A stretch of DNA of 54,460 nt, from NCBI RefSeq assembly GCF_030824455.1, contig NZ_JAVBXR010000102.1:1-54460 (forward strand), read 5' to 3'. Positions 44,069 to 51,512 of this stretch are shown piece after piece. The position numbers and the translations under genes were made by a program. Source of the stretch: Desulfobulbus sp. (GTDB taxonomy: Bacteria; Desulfobacterota; Desulfobulbia; Desulfobulbales; Desulfobulbaceae). Below the pieces are notes generated by a model. The model was not told where the DNA came from. It searched no databases and saw only the letters and a program-made list of their open reading frames with translations. Within the stretch, counting starts at the first letter, position 1; every line of letters starts with the position of its first letter.

Positions 44069-45466
44069 ATGCTGGTTATTGACCATCTTGTTGCCGAGGG
44101 GCTGCGCATTGATCGTTTCCACACCGGTCCGGGCGAGGCCTGGTGCCTGATCGGCGGCAATGGATCGGGGATTGAACGGCTGTGCGACGTGGTTGCCGGC
44201 GAGGCGGTGGATGTTCGCGCCGAGCGCCTGCAGTTGCCGGAAGACCTTGGCCTGCTCTCGTTCAAGGGGCAGCAGTCGATCTTTGAGGCGGAACTGCGCA
44301 AGGACGACACCGATTTTCTGGGCCGGCTCGATCCTGGTTCCCCGGCCCGCGCCTTCCTCACCGACATTGAAAAGCATCGCGCCCTGATCGATCTCTTTGC
44401 GCTCACCGACCTGCTTGACCGGGGCTATCGCCAACTCAGCTCCGGCCAGGCGCGCAAACTCTGCCTCCTGCAGCAGATCACCCGGGGCGTCGCTTTTCTG
44501 GTCCTGGAAAATCCCTACGAAGGGCTTGATCAGGCCAGTTGCCTGGAACTGGATCGCCTGTTGACCGAACTGCGCGACCAGGGCCTGGGGTTGCTGATCC
44601 TAATCAACAACAGCGCCGACATCCCGCCCTGGTGCACCCACCTGGGGGCCTTTGCCGAGGGTGCGCTCGCCCTCCAAGGCCCGCGCGCCGAAACCGAGGA
44701 GAAGGCCAAAGAGTTGCTGTCGCGCCAGTCGCCACTCTTCCGGGTCTCGGTGGAGGAACTGCGCCGGGAGCGGCAGATGGAAGGCGACAAGATGCCGGAC
44801 GCGCAAAGCGACGTTCTCGTCGCCCTGCGCCAAGGTTTTGCCCGCTACGACGAGGTTGCCGTCTTTAACAACCTCGATCTGATCGTCAACCGGGGTGATC
44901 ACACCCTGATCACCGGGCCCAACGGCTGCGGCAAATCGACCCTGCTGCAGATGATCACCGGCGACCACCCGCTCTGCTACGTCAACGACCTCACGGTGTT
45001 GGGCAGGCGGCGAGGCAGCGGCGAATCGATCTGGGAGCTGAAGCGGCAGATGGGCATCGTCAGCCCGGATCTGCACCGCAACCATCGCGTTGCCGGCAGC
45101 GCCCTGGCCATCGTGCTCTCCGGCCTGTTCGACTCGATCGGCCTCTACACCAGGCCCAGCAGCGCGCAACAGCACCTTGGCCGCCGCTGGCTCGGCCGGC
45201 TGGGCCTGGAAGCCAAGGCCAATAACGCCTTCCGCCAGCTGAGCTACGGCGAGCAGCGCCTGATCCTGCTGGCCCGGGCCCTGATCAAAGGACCGCCCCT
45301 GCTGATCCTCGACGAACCCACCCAGGGCTTGGACGAGAGCAACCGCACCGCCCTGCTCGACGTCCTGGCCAGGATTGCAGAGGAGCAACTGTCCACCATC
45401 CTCTACGTCAGCCATCGCCTTGACGAACACCGCGAGTTTTTCCGTCAACAGATTCGTTTTGCCTGA
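44069..45466 (+). CDS. modF: ModF-like double ATP-binding cassette protein
   Basis: This 465-aa soluble protein has two ABC nucleotide-binding domains. In the first, Walker A reads GGNGSGIER (the essential Lys is missing), while signature LSSGQARK and Walker B FLVLENPYEGLD remain. In the second all motifs are present: GPNGCGKST near residue 288, LSYGEQRLILLARAL and LLILDEPTQGLD. Length and layout match ModF/PhrA, associated with molybdate and photorepair phenotypes in E. coli. No permease or molybdate-binding gene is nearby, so the transport link is only by homology. Confidence 0.8.
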   Translation: MLVIDHLVAEGLRIDRFHTGPGEAWCLIGGNGSGIERLCDVVAGEAVDVRAERLQLPEDLGLLSFKGQQSIFEAELRKDDTDFLGRLDPGSPARAFLTDIEKHRALIDLFALTDLLDRGYRQLSSGQARKLCLLQQITRGVAFLVLENPYEGLDQASCLELDRLLTELRDQGLGLLILINNSADIPPWCTHLGAFAEGALALQGPRAETEEKAKELLSRQSPLFRVSVEELRRERQMEGDKMPDAQSDVLVALRQGFARYDEVAVFNNLDLIVNRGDHTLITGPNGCGKSTLLQMITGDHPLCYVNDLTVLGRRRGSGESIWELKRQMGIVSPDLHRNHRVAGSALAIVLSGLFDSIGLYTRPSSAQQHLGRRWLGRLGLEAKANNAFRQLSYGEQRLILLARALIKGPPLLILDEPTQGLDESNRTALLDVLARIAEEQLSTILYVSHRLDEHREFFRQQIRFA

Positions 45467-45907
45467 AAACCGCCACTTTGTGGGCGTGGTCGGGGCTGGC
45501 GATCCCTCGGCGCGGCGCTGACGTCGACAGCCGGCTTTTCGTTTGACACCCGAACGGCGATTCCGTATACAGGCAGAGGGGCTGCCCGCCAGGCGGCTAT
45601 TGTCGGCCGCGAGTTGGCCGTTCGTTTGATGGACGTCCGCTTGAGGGACGCTGTCTGATGGACGCCTTTGCATCTTCAGCGGTGAGTGGCAAGACAAGGC
45701 GCGCGAACAGGCGGGGGGAAGGTCCTCGCGAACGGAGATCTCGCCTACGCCCTGGCCTACCCTTTCCGACCGGATCGAGGATGTTTGGCGGATTCGTGGT
45801 CGAGATGATTGATCGCAACGACGCGCAAGGGATCGAACGGATTCCGCAACTGACGGCCTGGGGCAAACCCGCGCCGTCACAACAGGTCAACCACGCAAGG
45901 AGAATAG
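45467..45907 (+). promoter_or_regulatory. 441-bp leader region upstream of the carbonic anhydrase gene
   Basis: A near-perfect promoter (TTGACA, 17 bases, TATACA) lies at 45543-45571, so the transcript would begin near 45578 and carry about 330 bases of leader. Three near-identical copies of TGATGGACG/TGAGGGACG occur at 45627, 45642 and 45656, roughly 14-15 bases apart. GGCAGAGGGGCTGCC near the start can form a hairpin. The open frames through this stretch are Arg/Pro-rich and look spurious. No known riboswitch class is evident. Confidence 0.5.
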
Positions 45908-46462
45908 ATGATACTGCCATACCGAGATTATCAGCCGCAGGTCGGCGCAGGCGGGTGGGTGGCGCCCAACGCCACCCTGATCGGCGACGCAATTCTGGGC
46001 GAAGACGTGTCGCTCTGGTTCGGCGTCGTGGTGCGCGGCGACGTGCATCGCATCCGCATCGGAGCCCGAACCAACATTCAGGACCTCTCCCTGCTCCACA
46101 TCACCCAGCATGCGGGCGCGGAGCGGGACGACCAGGACGGCCATCCCACCATCATCGGCTGCGACGTCACCGTCGGCCACCGCGTCATTCTCCATGGCTG
46201 CACCGTGGGCGATCTCTGCCTGATCGGGATGGGGGCGATTCTCCTCGACGGCGCGGTGATCGGCCGGGAATCCATCGTCGGCGCCGGCTCAGTGGTGACG
46301 CCGGGCAAGCAGTTCCCGCCGCGCTCCCTGATCATGGGCACGCCGGCCAAGGTGGTCAAGGAGGTCAGCGAGGCCCAGGTGCTGGAGATGCAGGCCTCGT
46401 GGCGACGCTATGTGGCCCTGAAAAACGAGTACCACCAGGCTCGGGTGGGCGACTGCTTTTAG
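45908..46462 (+). CDS. Gamma-class carbonic anhydrase family protein
   Basis: This 184-aa left-handed parallel beta-helix protein of the YrdA/PaaY/CaiE type shows hexapeptide repeats from residues 15 to 140 (APNATLIGDAILGEDVSLWF and onward). Zinc-ligand histidines lie in SLLHITQH, GHRVILHGC and related turns. A CA activity or a metal-dependent hydration role is possible; many homologues have no proven function. An AAGGAG site precedes the ATG, and the gene has a long untranslated leader with a strong promoter. Confidence 0.88.
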   Translation: MILPYRDYQPQVGAGGWVAPNATLIGDAILGEDVSLWFGVVVRGDVHRIRIGARTNIQDLSLLHITQHAGAERDDQDGHPTIIGCDVTVGHRVILHGCTVGDLCLIGMGAILLDGAVIGRESIVGAGSVVTPGKQFPPRSLIMGTPAKVVKEVSEAQVLEMQASWRRYVALKNEYHQARVGDCF

Positions 46463-46467
46463 CGCAG

Positions 46468-46483
46468 GCCCCGAAGCCGGGGC
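46468..46483. terminator. Weak hairpin between convergent genes
   Basis: GCCCCG-AAGC-CGGGGC is a perfect 6-bp stem in the 26 bases separating the carbonic anhydrase stop from the convergent CBM48-like gene. It lacks a T-run, so it may only be a weak bidirectional terminator. Confidence 0.4.
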
Positions 46484-46488
46484 GTTGC

Positions 46489-46785
46489 TCAGATGGTCAG
46501 CACCGAATTGGCCTCGCCGTATTCGTTGGGGGCGTAGCCGTCGGCCTCGGGATCATTGACCCAGACGCCGCCGTCAAGCACATAGCGAAAACGGTAGGTC
46601 TGGCCGGCCGGCAGCGACAGGGTGGCGGAGAAGCTGTTGTCTTTCAATTTTTTCATCGGGGTTTGCTGCAGCGACCAACCGTTGAACTCGCCGGCCAGGA
46701 CGGCGGATTCGGCCTGTTCTTCATTGGTGTATTTGAAGGTGACCCGACAGACCGTGCCGGTTTTGGAATAGCTTTTCTTCAGCAT
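46489..46785 (-). CDS. Stand-alone glycogen-binding (CBM48/isoamylase N-terminal-like) domain protein
   Basis: This 98-aa protein is a single immunoglobulin-like glycogen-recognition domain: VTFKYTNEEQAESAVLAGEF, NGWSLQQTPMKKL, then SLPAGQTYRFRYVLDGGVWV and NDPEADGYAPNEYGE. This is the pattern of CBM48/AMPK-beta-like domains. No enzyme domain is fused. The ATG is preceded by AAGGAG. Function is unknown; binding to glycogen or a related glucan is inferred. Confidence 0.8.
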   Translation of the reverse strand: MLKKSYSKTGTVCRVTFKYTNEEQAESAVLAGEFNGWSLQQTPMKKLKDNSFSATLSLPAGQTYRFRYVLDGGVWVNDPEADGYAPNEYGEANSVLTI

Positions 46786-46946
46786 GACGTTCTCCTTGCC
46801 TGGTTGGCGTTGAGCGACAGGGACGAAGGGAAGGGAGAGGGGCGACGCGAGGTCAACAGCAAATACTGTAAATGAGCCGACGCGGCGGGGCAAGCACTTA
46901 TTGCCCGGCGAGGAGGGCAGATGGCGCAACCAGGCGGCATCCGGAT

Positions 46947-47423
46947 TTACCGGGGATAGGCGGCAAAAATGCGCCACAGGCGTTGCAGGGCCTCCCGGCA
47001 GTCCTGATTGGCAATGCCGTCGGTCATCTGCCGAAACGACTGTTCCTGGCCAGCGTCCACGGGTTGGGGATCGGGAAGACGGCGTTCGGGCTGCGGCGGC
47101 AGATGCGGCTGCAGTTGCCAGCGAAGATCGACAATCGGCTGCTCCTCCAGGGCCTGGTTGACCCGAACGAGCAGGTCGAGCTTGATGAACTGGAGGTGGT
47201 GCATCCAGGCGGAATCCTGCACATAAATCCACAGGGTCTCCTGGCGGAAAAAGGCCGGCATGGTCAATCGGGCCACCTCGGGGCCGACGATGGTCGGCCA
47301 TTCCCGGGCAAGATGGTACAACCGCCACTGGTTTTTCCACTGTTTTTCGGCATAGACCCCGGAGAAGAGCTCGCCCAGGGGGGCCATGGAGTTTTTGTTG
47401 GAGCCGGTGCGCTCTTTGGTCAT
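46947..47423 (-). CDS. dciA: DciA/DUF721 family protein
   Basis: This 158-aa protein contains the DUF721 core WKNQWRLYHLAREWPTIVGP near residue 30 and LWIYVQDSAWMHHLQFIKLD near 65. DciA proteins help load the replicative helicase DnaB in bacteria that lack DnaC. The C-terminal half is Pro-rich and then helical (EALQRLWRIFAAYPR). The ATG at 47423 is preceded by AGGAA. No replication genes are adjacent. Confidence 0.78.
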   Translation of the reverse strand: MTKERTGSNKNSMAPLGELFSGVYAEKQWKNQWRLYHLAREWPTIVGPEVARLTMPAFFRQETLWIYVQDSAWMHHLQFIKLDLLVRVNQALEEQPIVDLRWQLQPHLPPQPERRLPDPQPVDAGQEQSFRQMTDGIANQDCREALQRLWRIFAAYPR

Positions 47424-47486
47424 GTTTTCCTGTCTGCAGCGCTGCAATGCGGCGGTGTCAATGGGGCGGCGAATCCGTTAAAAAGG

Positions 47487-47538
47487 GGGCCGGCCAGAAG
47501 CGACCCGGCCCACGCCTCGTGGCATACTAGCCCCTTTT
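47487..47538. other. Nested inverted repeats upstream of dciA and the ilv leader
   Basis: GGGCCGG (47487-47493) and CCGGCCC (47505-47511) form a perfect 7-bp stem, and a wider pair AAAAGGGG (47481) / CCCCTTTT (47531-47538) encloses it. The stretch lies between divergent dciA and the ilvB leader promoter. It may be a bidirectional terminator-like element or a regulatory dyad. Confidence 0.35.
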
Positions 47539-47630
47539 GAAAGAATGTCCACGCCTAAACAGCGGCCATGGACCGGGCTGCAACCGTCCTCCAGGCCCGC
47601 AAACAGCCCGGCCCGACAGCGACATTCCGC

Positions 47631-47659
47631 TTGACGAACGGCCCGGCTTCAGTTATCAG
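47631..47659 (+). promoter_or_regulatory. Sigma-70 promoter of the ilvBN leader
   Basis: TTGACG and TATCAG are separated by 17 bases. Transcription would start near 47666, about 50 bases before the leader peptide start and about 250 before ilvB. Confidence 0.55.
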
Positions 47660-47714
47660 ACAACCATCCGCTCGTTGTTGAGCGCACATTTTTCCCCAAA
47701 TAAACGATCTCGAC

Positions 47715-47813
47715 ATGCAAACCGTTTCCCGCATCACCAACATCTTTACCGCCCTGGCGCTCCTTCTCGTGAGTGTGGTGGTCGTGGTGCGCACAGGCAT
47801 CGAGGCGCCGTAG
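47715..47813 (+). CDS. ivbL: ilvB operon leader peptide (ivbL-like), 32 aa
   Basis: This ORF encodes MQTVSRITNIFTALALLLVS then VVVVVRTGIEAP. It contains four Leu and six Val codons in twelve positions (LALLLVSVVVVV). E. coli IvbL is also 32 aa, Val-rich and ends in NAP. It sits between a promoter and a strong intrinsic terminator upstream of ilvB, as an attenuation control peptide should. No strong ribosome site is visible. Low leucine or valine charging would stall the ribosome at these codons and favour the alternative fold. Confidence 0.75.
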   Translation: MQTVSRITNIFTALALLLVSVVVVVRTGIEAP

Positions 47814-47876
47814 CGGGAAAAATCCAGACATGAGATTTCAACCCCTGCCGGCGCCAGCCGGCAGGGGTTTTTTTTT
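47804..47876 (+). promoter_or_regulatory. Attenuator of the ilvBN operon (terminator and candidate antiterminator)
   Basis: The terminator arms AACCCCTGCCGGC (47840-47852) and GCCGGCAGGGGTT (47857-47869) form a 13-bp stem with a 4-base loop and a nine-T tail. Upstream, 47804-47817 (GGCGCCG-TA-GCGGG) can instead pair with 47843-47855 of the terminator's rising arm, with one bulge, and prevent its formation. GGCGC at 47756-47760 can in turn pair with 47805-47809. These are the 1:2, 2:3 and 3:4 pairings of classical attenuation. The pairings are by eye, not computed. Confidence 0.7.
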
Positions 47877-47917
47877 GCCCTAAGAACCGACACTTTTATC
47901 CACAGGAGGAACCCACC

Positions 47918-49609
47918 ATGCACACACTCAACGGCGCGCAAATCATCATCCGTCAACTAGAACAGCTCGGCGTAGACACCATTGCCGGCATTCCGGGCGG
48001 GGCCAACCTGCCCCTGTACGACGCCTTGGCCGCCAGCACGACCATTCGCCACGTCCTCGCCCGGCATGAGCAAGGCGCGGGCTTCATTGCCCAGGGCATC
48101 GCCCGGACCACCGGCAAACCAGCGGTTTGCTTTGCCACCTCCGGCCCAGGCGCCACCAACGTGCTGACCGCCCTGGCCGACGCCTATCTGGATTCTGTGC
48201 CCCTGGTCTGCATCACCGGGCAGACGCCCCGCGCCCTGATCGGCACCGACGCCTTCCAGGAGGTCGACACCTACGGGATGTCCATGCCGATCACCAAACA
48301 CAACTATCTGGTGCGCTCGGCGGCCGACCTGCTGACCATTGTTCCCAAGGCCTTCCAGCTGGCCGGGTCCGGCCGCCCCGGTCCGGTGCTGATCGACGTG
48401 CCCAAGGACGTCCAGACCGAGATGGTTTCCTTCGAGTCCTGGCCGGAACCCCTGGCCGCCGGCGTTGAGCGCTCCCCCGCCTCCGATGGGGCGCAGGCGA
48501 TTACTGCGGCTGCGGCCATGATCAACGCCGCCGCCCGGCCGATGCTCTATCTTGGCGGCGGCGTCATCCACGCCGGCGCGGCGAGCGTGGCCCGGAAGCT
48601 GGCCGAGCAGGGCGAGATCCCCACCGTGGTCACCCTGATGGGGTTGGGCATTCTGCCTTCGGAACATCCGCTGTCGCTGGGCATGCTGGGCATGCACGCC
48701 CCCCGCGCCACCAACCTGGCCATGGAAGAGTGCGACCTGCTGATCGCGGCCGGCGTTCGCTTTGACGACCGGGCCACCGGCCGGATCAGCGCCTTTTGCC
48801 CAGGGGCCAAGGTTATTCACGTGGATATCGACGCCAGCGAGATTGGCAAACTCCGTTCCGTTGACGCGGGCATTGCCGGCGACGCCCGCGCCGCTTTTAT
48901 CGCCCTGCTGCCCCATATCGAGAAACGGCCGCGCCCGGAATGGCGCCGCCGCATCCGCCAGTTGCAGCAGGATCACCCCCGGTTTCATCCCGATGATTTT
49001 GCCCCAGGCCGGCCGTTTCACCTCATCCGTCAGGTGGCGGAGCTGGCCGGGCCCGAGGCCTACATCAGCACCGACGTCGGCAAACACCAGATGTGGGTCG
49101 CCCAGGCCTACCCCCTCACCCGCCCCCGGCAGCTGCTCACCTCGGGCGGTCTGGGAACCATGGGATTCGGCCTGCCGGCGGCGATCGGCGCGGCCCTGGC
49201 CCACCCGGACAAACCGGTGGTCTGCTTCACCGGCGACGGTAGCCTGCAGATGAACATCCAGGAGCTGGCCACGGCGGTTGAACAGCAGGCGCAGGTCAAG
49301 ATCGTGGTGCTCAACAACCAGAGCCTGGGTCTGGTTCGCCAGCAGCAGCGGTTGTTCTACGAGCGGAAATATTTCGCCTCCTCCTACCGGATCAAGGTCG
49401 ATTTCGCCGCCATTGCCCGGGGCTTCGGCTTGCAGGCCTTTGACCTGGACGGCGCGGACAACCCGGACGCGCTGCTGACCGGGGCCATGCAGACGCCTGG
49501 CCCCTGTCTGATCAACGTGCCGATCGACATCGAAGAAGAGGTCACCCCCATGGTGCCGCCAGGCGCCGCCAACACCACCATGATCGGAGGCAGCCATGCC
49601 CGCAACTGA
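47918..49609 (+). CDS. ilvB: Acetolactate synthase large subunit
   Basis: This 563-aa ThDP enzyme makes acetolactate or acetohydroxybutyrate, the first step to valine, leucine and isoleucine. It shows the N-terminal GIPGGANLPLYDAL, the cofactor Glu in RHEQGAGFIAQGIARTTGKP, the FAD-binding central domain and the ThDP motif TGDGSLQMNIQELATA. It lies downstream of the attenuator and overlaps ilvN by 14 bases, so the subunits are translated together. An AGGAGGA site precedes the ATG. Confidence 0.95.
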   Translation: MHTLNGAQIIIRQLEQLGVDTIAGIPGGANLPLYDALAASTTIRHVLARHEQGAGFIAQGIARTTGKPAVCFATSGPGATNVLTALADAYLDSVPLVCITGQTPRALIGTDAFQEVDTYGMSMPITKHNYLVRSAADLLTIVPKAFQLAGSGRPGPVLIDVPKDVQTEMVSFESWPEPLAAGVERSPASDGAQAITAAAAMINAAARPMLYLGGGVIHAGAASVARKLAEQGEIPTVVTLMGLGILPSEHPLSLGMLGMHAPRATNLAMEECDLLIAAGVRFDDRATGRISAFCPGAKVIHVDIDASEIGKLRSVDAGIAGDARAAFIALLPHIEKRPRPEWRRRIRQLQQDHPRFHPDDFAPGRPFHLIRQVAELAGPEAYISTDVGKHQMWVAQAYPLTRPRQLLTSGGLGTMGFGLPAAIGAALAHPDKPVVCFTGDGSLQMNIQELATAVEQQAQVKIVVLNNQSLGLVRQQQRLFYERKYFASSYRIKVDFAAIARGFGLQAFDLDGADNPDALLTGAMQTPGPCLINVPIDIEEEVTPMVPPGAANTTMIGGSHARN

Positions 49610-49922
49610 CACCCACAACCCATCGGAGGCCCAACCCGTGAACACCGCCATCCTGCGCTTGACCGTCAACAACCATCCGGGCGTCATGCTCCAGATCTGC
49701 GGCCTCTTTGTCCGCCGCAATTTCAATCTCGAGGGCATCTTCTGCAGCGCCGTCGATCAGGGCGTAACCAGCTGCATCTGGCTCAAGGTCGACGAAACCG
49801 ACAAGCTCGATCAGGTGATCAAGCAGCTGACCAAGCTGGAAGACGTGCTTGCCATCGAGGAGCGGCCCGACGCCCGGCCCGGCGTCAGCGAGATGGAGGC
49901 GATGATGGCCCGGATCGGCTGA
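49596..49922 (+). CDS. ilvN: Acetolactate synthase small regulatory subunit
   Basis: This is a 108-aa ACT-domain subunit (LRLTVNNHPGVMLQICGLFV, then GIFCSAVDQGVTSCIWLKV). It is short, like E. coli IlvN, and lacks the longer C-terminal part of IlvH-type subunits. It gives IlvB its valine feedback sensitivity. The start overlaps the ilvB end. The next promoter begins 25 bases after the stop. Confidence 0.93.
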   Translation: MPATDTHNPSEAQPVNTAILRLTVNNHPGVMLQICGLFVRRNFNLEGIFCSAVDQGVTSCIWLKVDETDKLDQVIKQLTKLEDVLAIEERPDARPGVSEMEAMMARIG

Positions 49923-49947
49923 AGCCGCCGCCACCCCCAACCCAGGG

Positions 49948-49976
49948 TTGACAACGCCGCAGAACCACGCTAGAAA
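49948..49976 (+). promoter_or_regulatory. Sigma-70 promoter of the AlaC leader
   Basis: TTGACA (six of six) and TAGAAA are separated by exactly 17 bases. Transcription would begin near 49983, some 270 bases before the aminotransferase start codon. Confidence 0.65.
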
Positions 49977-50035
49977 AAAGAGCACCAAGGCAGCACGCGC
50001 CACAACCAATAGACAAGCAGGCAACAAGGCAACCA

Positions 50036-50101
50036 ATGCAACACCAAGTCGCGGCAGCGGCGGCGATGAACCCAGTTCATTGGCGACCGGTTGCTTTCTA
50101 A
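50036..50101 (+). CDS. Alanine-rich leader peptide, 21 aa
   Basis: The ORF encodes MQHQVAAAAAMNPVHWRPVA plus a final F. Five consecutive Ala codons (GCG GCA GCG GCG GCG) are at positions 6-10, and a sixth Ala is near the end. AAGG seven bases before the ATG could be the ribosome site. Its location between a strong promoter and tandem terminators in front of an alanine-aminotransferase-like gene is what a transcriptional attenuator that senses alanyl-tRNA would look like. Ala runs occur by chance in G+C-rich DNA, so the call rests on context. Confidence 0.5.
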   Translation: MQHQVAAAAAMNPVHWRPVAF

Positions 50102-50122
50102 CACATCACTCAACCGAAGCTT

Positions 50123-50159
50123 GCCATGGACTGGAACCCCCGGTCCATGGCGTTTTTTT
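50123..50159 (+). terminator. First of two tandem intrinsic terminators before the AlaC-like gene
   Basis: GCCATGGAC and GTCCATGGC form a 9-bp perfect stem around an 11-base loop, followed by seven T. Confidence 0.8.
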
Positions 50160-50160
50160 C

Positions 50161-50193
50161 AGCCTGGACCGAATGCGGTTCAGGCTTTTTTTT
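50161..50193 (+). terminator. Second of two tandem intrinsic terminators before the AlaC-like gene
   Basis: AGCCTG-G-ACCG-AATG-CGGT-T-CAGGCT forms a 10-bp stem with one mismatch and an eight-T tail. It begins one base after the first terminator's T-run. Confidence 0.8.
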
Positions 50194-50250
50194 CGCCTGC
50201 GAACCCAAGCCCCTGGCCCCGATTTTTCATTCCTTCCACAGGAGATTGTC

Positions 50251-51477
50251 ATGAACAACGAGGTTACCATCCGCTTTGCCGAACGCATGAATCAGTTGCC
50301 GCCGTATCTCTTCGGCATGATCAACAAAATCAAGATGGAAAAACGATGGCAGGGGATTGACGTCATCGATCTGGGCATGGGCAACCCCATGGACCCGACC
50401 CCGGACAGGGTCACGGAAAAGCTGTGTGAGGCGGCGGTCGATCCCAAGACCCACCGCTACCCGGCGGCCGGCGGCATGAAGAATCTCAAGCGGGAGATCG
50501 CCCTGTTCTACAAACGCAAATACGGGGTGGAACTCACCGGCGAGGACGACGTCATCTGCACCATCGGCTCCAAGGAGGGCATTTCCCATCTCTGTCTGGC
50601 CCTGCTTGGTCCGGGCGACACGGTCCTGGTGCCCTCGCCCGCCTTTCCCATCCACATCTACGCCGCAGTCATCGCCGGGGCCAGCGTGCTGCGCTTTCCG
50701 CTCAGTTCGGAGGAGGCGTTTCTGCGCCGGGTTGCCGAGATGTGTCAGTCGCTCTACCCGCATCCCAAGCTGGTGATGCTCAACTATCCCCACAATCCCA
50801 CCGGCGCCCTGGCCTCCAGGGAATTTTTCGCGGAGATGGTTGCCCTGGCAAAACGGTACAATTTCATGGTGATCAATGATTTTGCCTACGGCCAGATCAC
50901 CTACGACGGCCTCAAGGCACCGTCGTTTCTTGAAATACCGGGGGCGCTCGACGTCGGGGTGGAATTCGGCTCGTTTTCCAAATCCTACAACATGGCGGGC
51001 TGGCGGCTGGGCTACTGCGTGGGCAACAAGGAGATGGTCGGCGGGCTGGCCAAGATCAAGGGCTACTACGATTACGGCATCTTTTCGGCCATTCAGGTGG
51101 CGGGGATTGTCGCCATGCGCGACTGCGACGACGCCATTGTCGAGCAGGTGGCGGTCTACCAGAAGCGGCGCGACGCGCTCTGCGACGGCCTGACGCGCAT
51201 GGGCTGGGACGTGGAGAAACCCAAGGCCGGCATGTTTCTCTGGGCGAAGATTCCCGAGCCCTACGCCCAGATGGGCTCAATCCGCTTTGCGGTGGAGATG
51301 ATGAATCGCGCCAATGTGGCCGTTGCCCCGGGCGCTGGGTTTGGCGAAGAAGGCGACGGATACCTCCGCCTGGCCCTGGTGGAAAACGAAAACCGCATCC
51401 GCCAGGCCCTCAAACAGATGAAGCGGGCGCTTGCCGAGATCGATCAGGAGACCAGGAGCGGGACCGCCCAAGGCTGA
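50251..51477 (+). CDS. alaC: AlaC-like class I aminotransferase
   Basis: This 408-aa PLP enzyme has the N-terminal DVIDLGMGNPMDPTPDRV, substrate-binding NYPHNPTGA near residue 185, NDFAYGQI near 210, and the PLP-Lys in GSFSKSYNMAGWRLGY near residue 248. The family E. coli member AlaC is a glutamate-pyruvate transaminase; related proteins make LL-diaminopimelate or act on other amino acids. An ACAGGAG site precedes the ATG. The frame is open far upstream, but that part covers the terminators and is not coding. Regulation by the leader would suit an alanine-forming role. Confidence 0.85.
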   Translation: MNNEVTIRFAERMNQLPPYLFGMINKIKMEKRWQGIDVIDLGMGNPMDPTPDRVTEKLCEAAVDPKTHRYPAAGGMKNLKREIALFYKRKYGVELTGEDDVICTIGSKEGISHLCLALLGPGDTVLVPSPAFPIHIYAAVIAGASVLRFPLSSEEAFLRRVAEMCQSLYPHPKLVMLNYPHNPTGALASREFFAEMVALAKRYNFMVINDFAYGQITYDGLKAPSFLEIPGALDVGVEFGSFSKSYNMAGWRLGYCVGNKEMVGGLAKIKGYYDYGIFSAIQVAGIVAMRDCDDAIVEQVAVYQKRRDALCDGLTRMGWDVEKPKAGMFLWAKIPEPYAQMGSIRFAVEMMNRANVAVAPGAGFGEEGDGYLRLALVENENRIRQALKQMKRALAEIDQETRSGTAQG

Positions 51478-51512
51478 AAAGACGGGCCGCCTCTGTAAAA
51501 AATGGCTGGGGC

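Larger units (their letters stand above)
49923..50250 (+). promoter_or_regulatory. Leader region of the AlaC-like aminotransferase gene: promoter, Ala-rich peptide and tandem terminators
   Basis: This 328-bp gap holds a strong promoter (49948-49976), a 21-aa alanine-rich ORF (50036-50101) and two intrinsic terminators (50123-50159 and 50161-50193), all before the aminotransferase start. No promoter is apparent between the second terminator and the gene, so expression would need readthrough. Pairings that could alternate are 50026-50034 with 50089-50097 (nine bases, covering the leader peptide's ribosome site), 50085-50090 with 50140-50145, and the terminator stem itself. I read it as an attenuator; an sRNA is the alternative. 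Confidence 0.6.

Noticed and set aside
45658-45907. A coding gene in the carbonic anhydrase leader
   Set aside because: The open frame is Arg-rich, lacks a ribosome site and ends by running into the anhydrase gene in another frame.
47957-49738. Long minus-strand open frame opposite ilvB
   Set aside because: Antisense shadow in G+C-rich DNA. Composition is unlike a protein and ilvB is clear on the plus strand.
49948-50250. N-terminal extension of the aminotransferase into the upstream open frame
   Set aside because: The extension would encode both terminators and a low-complexity sequence. The ATG at 50251 has a clear AGGAG and gives the normal family length.
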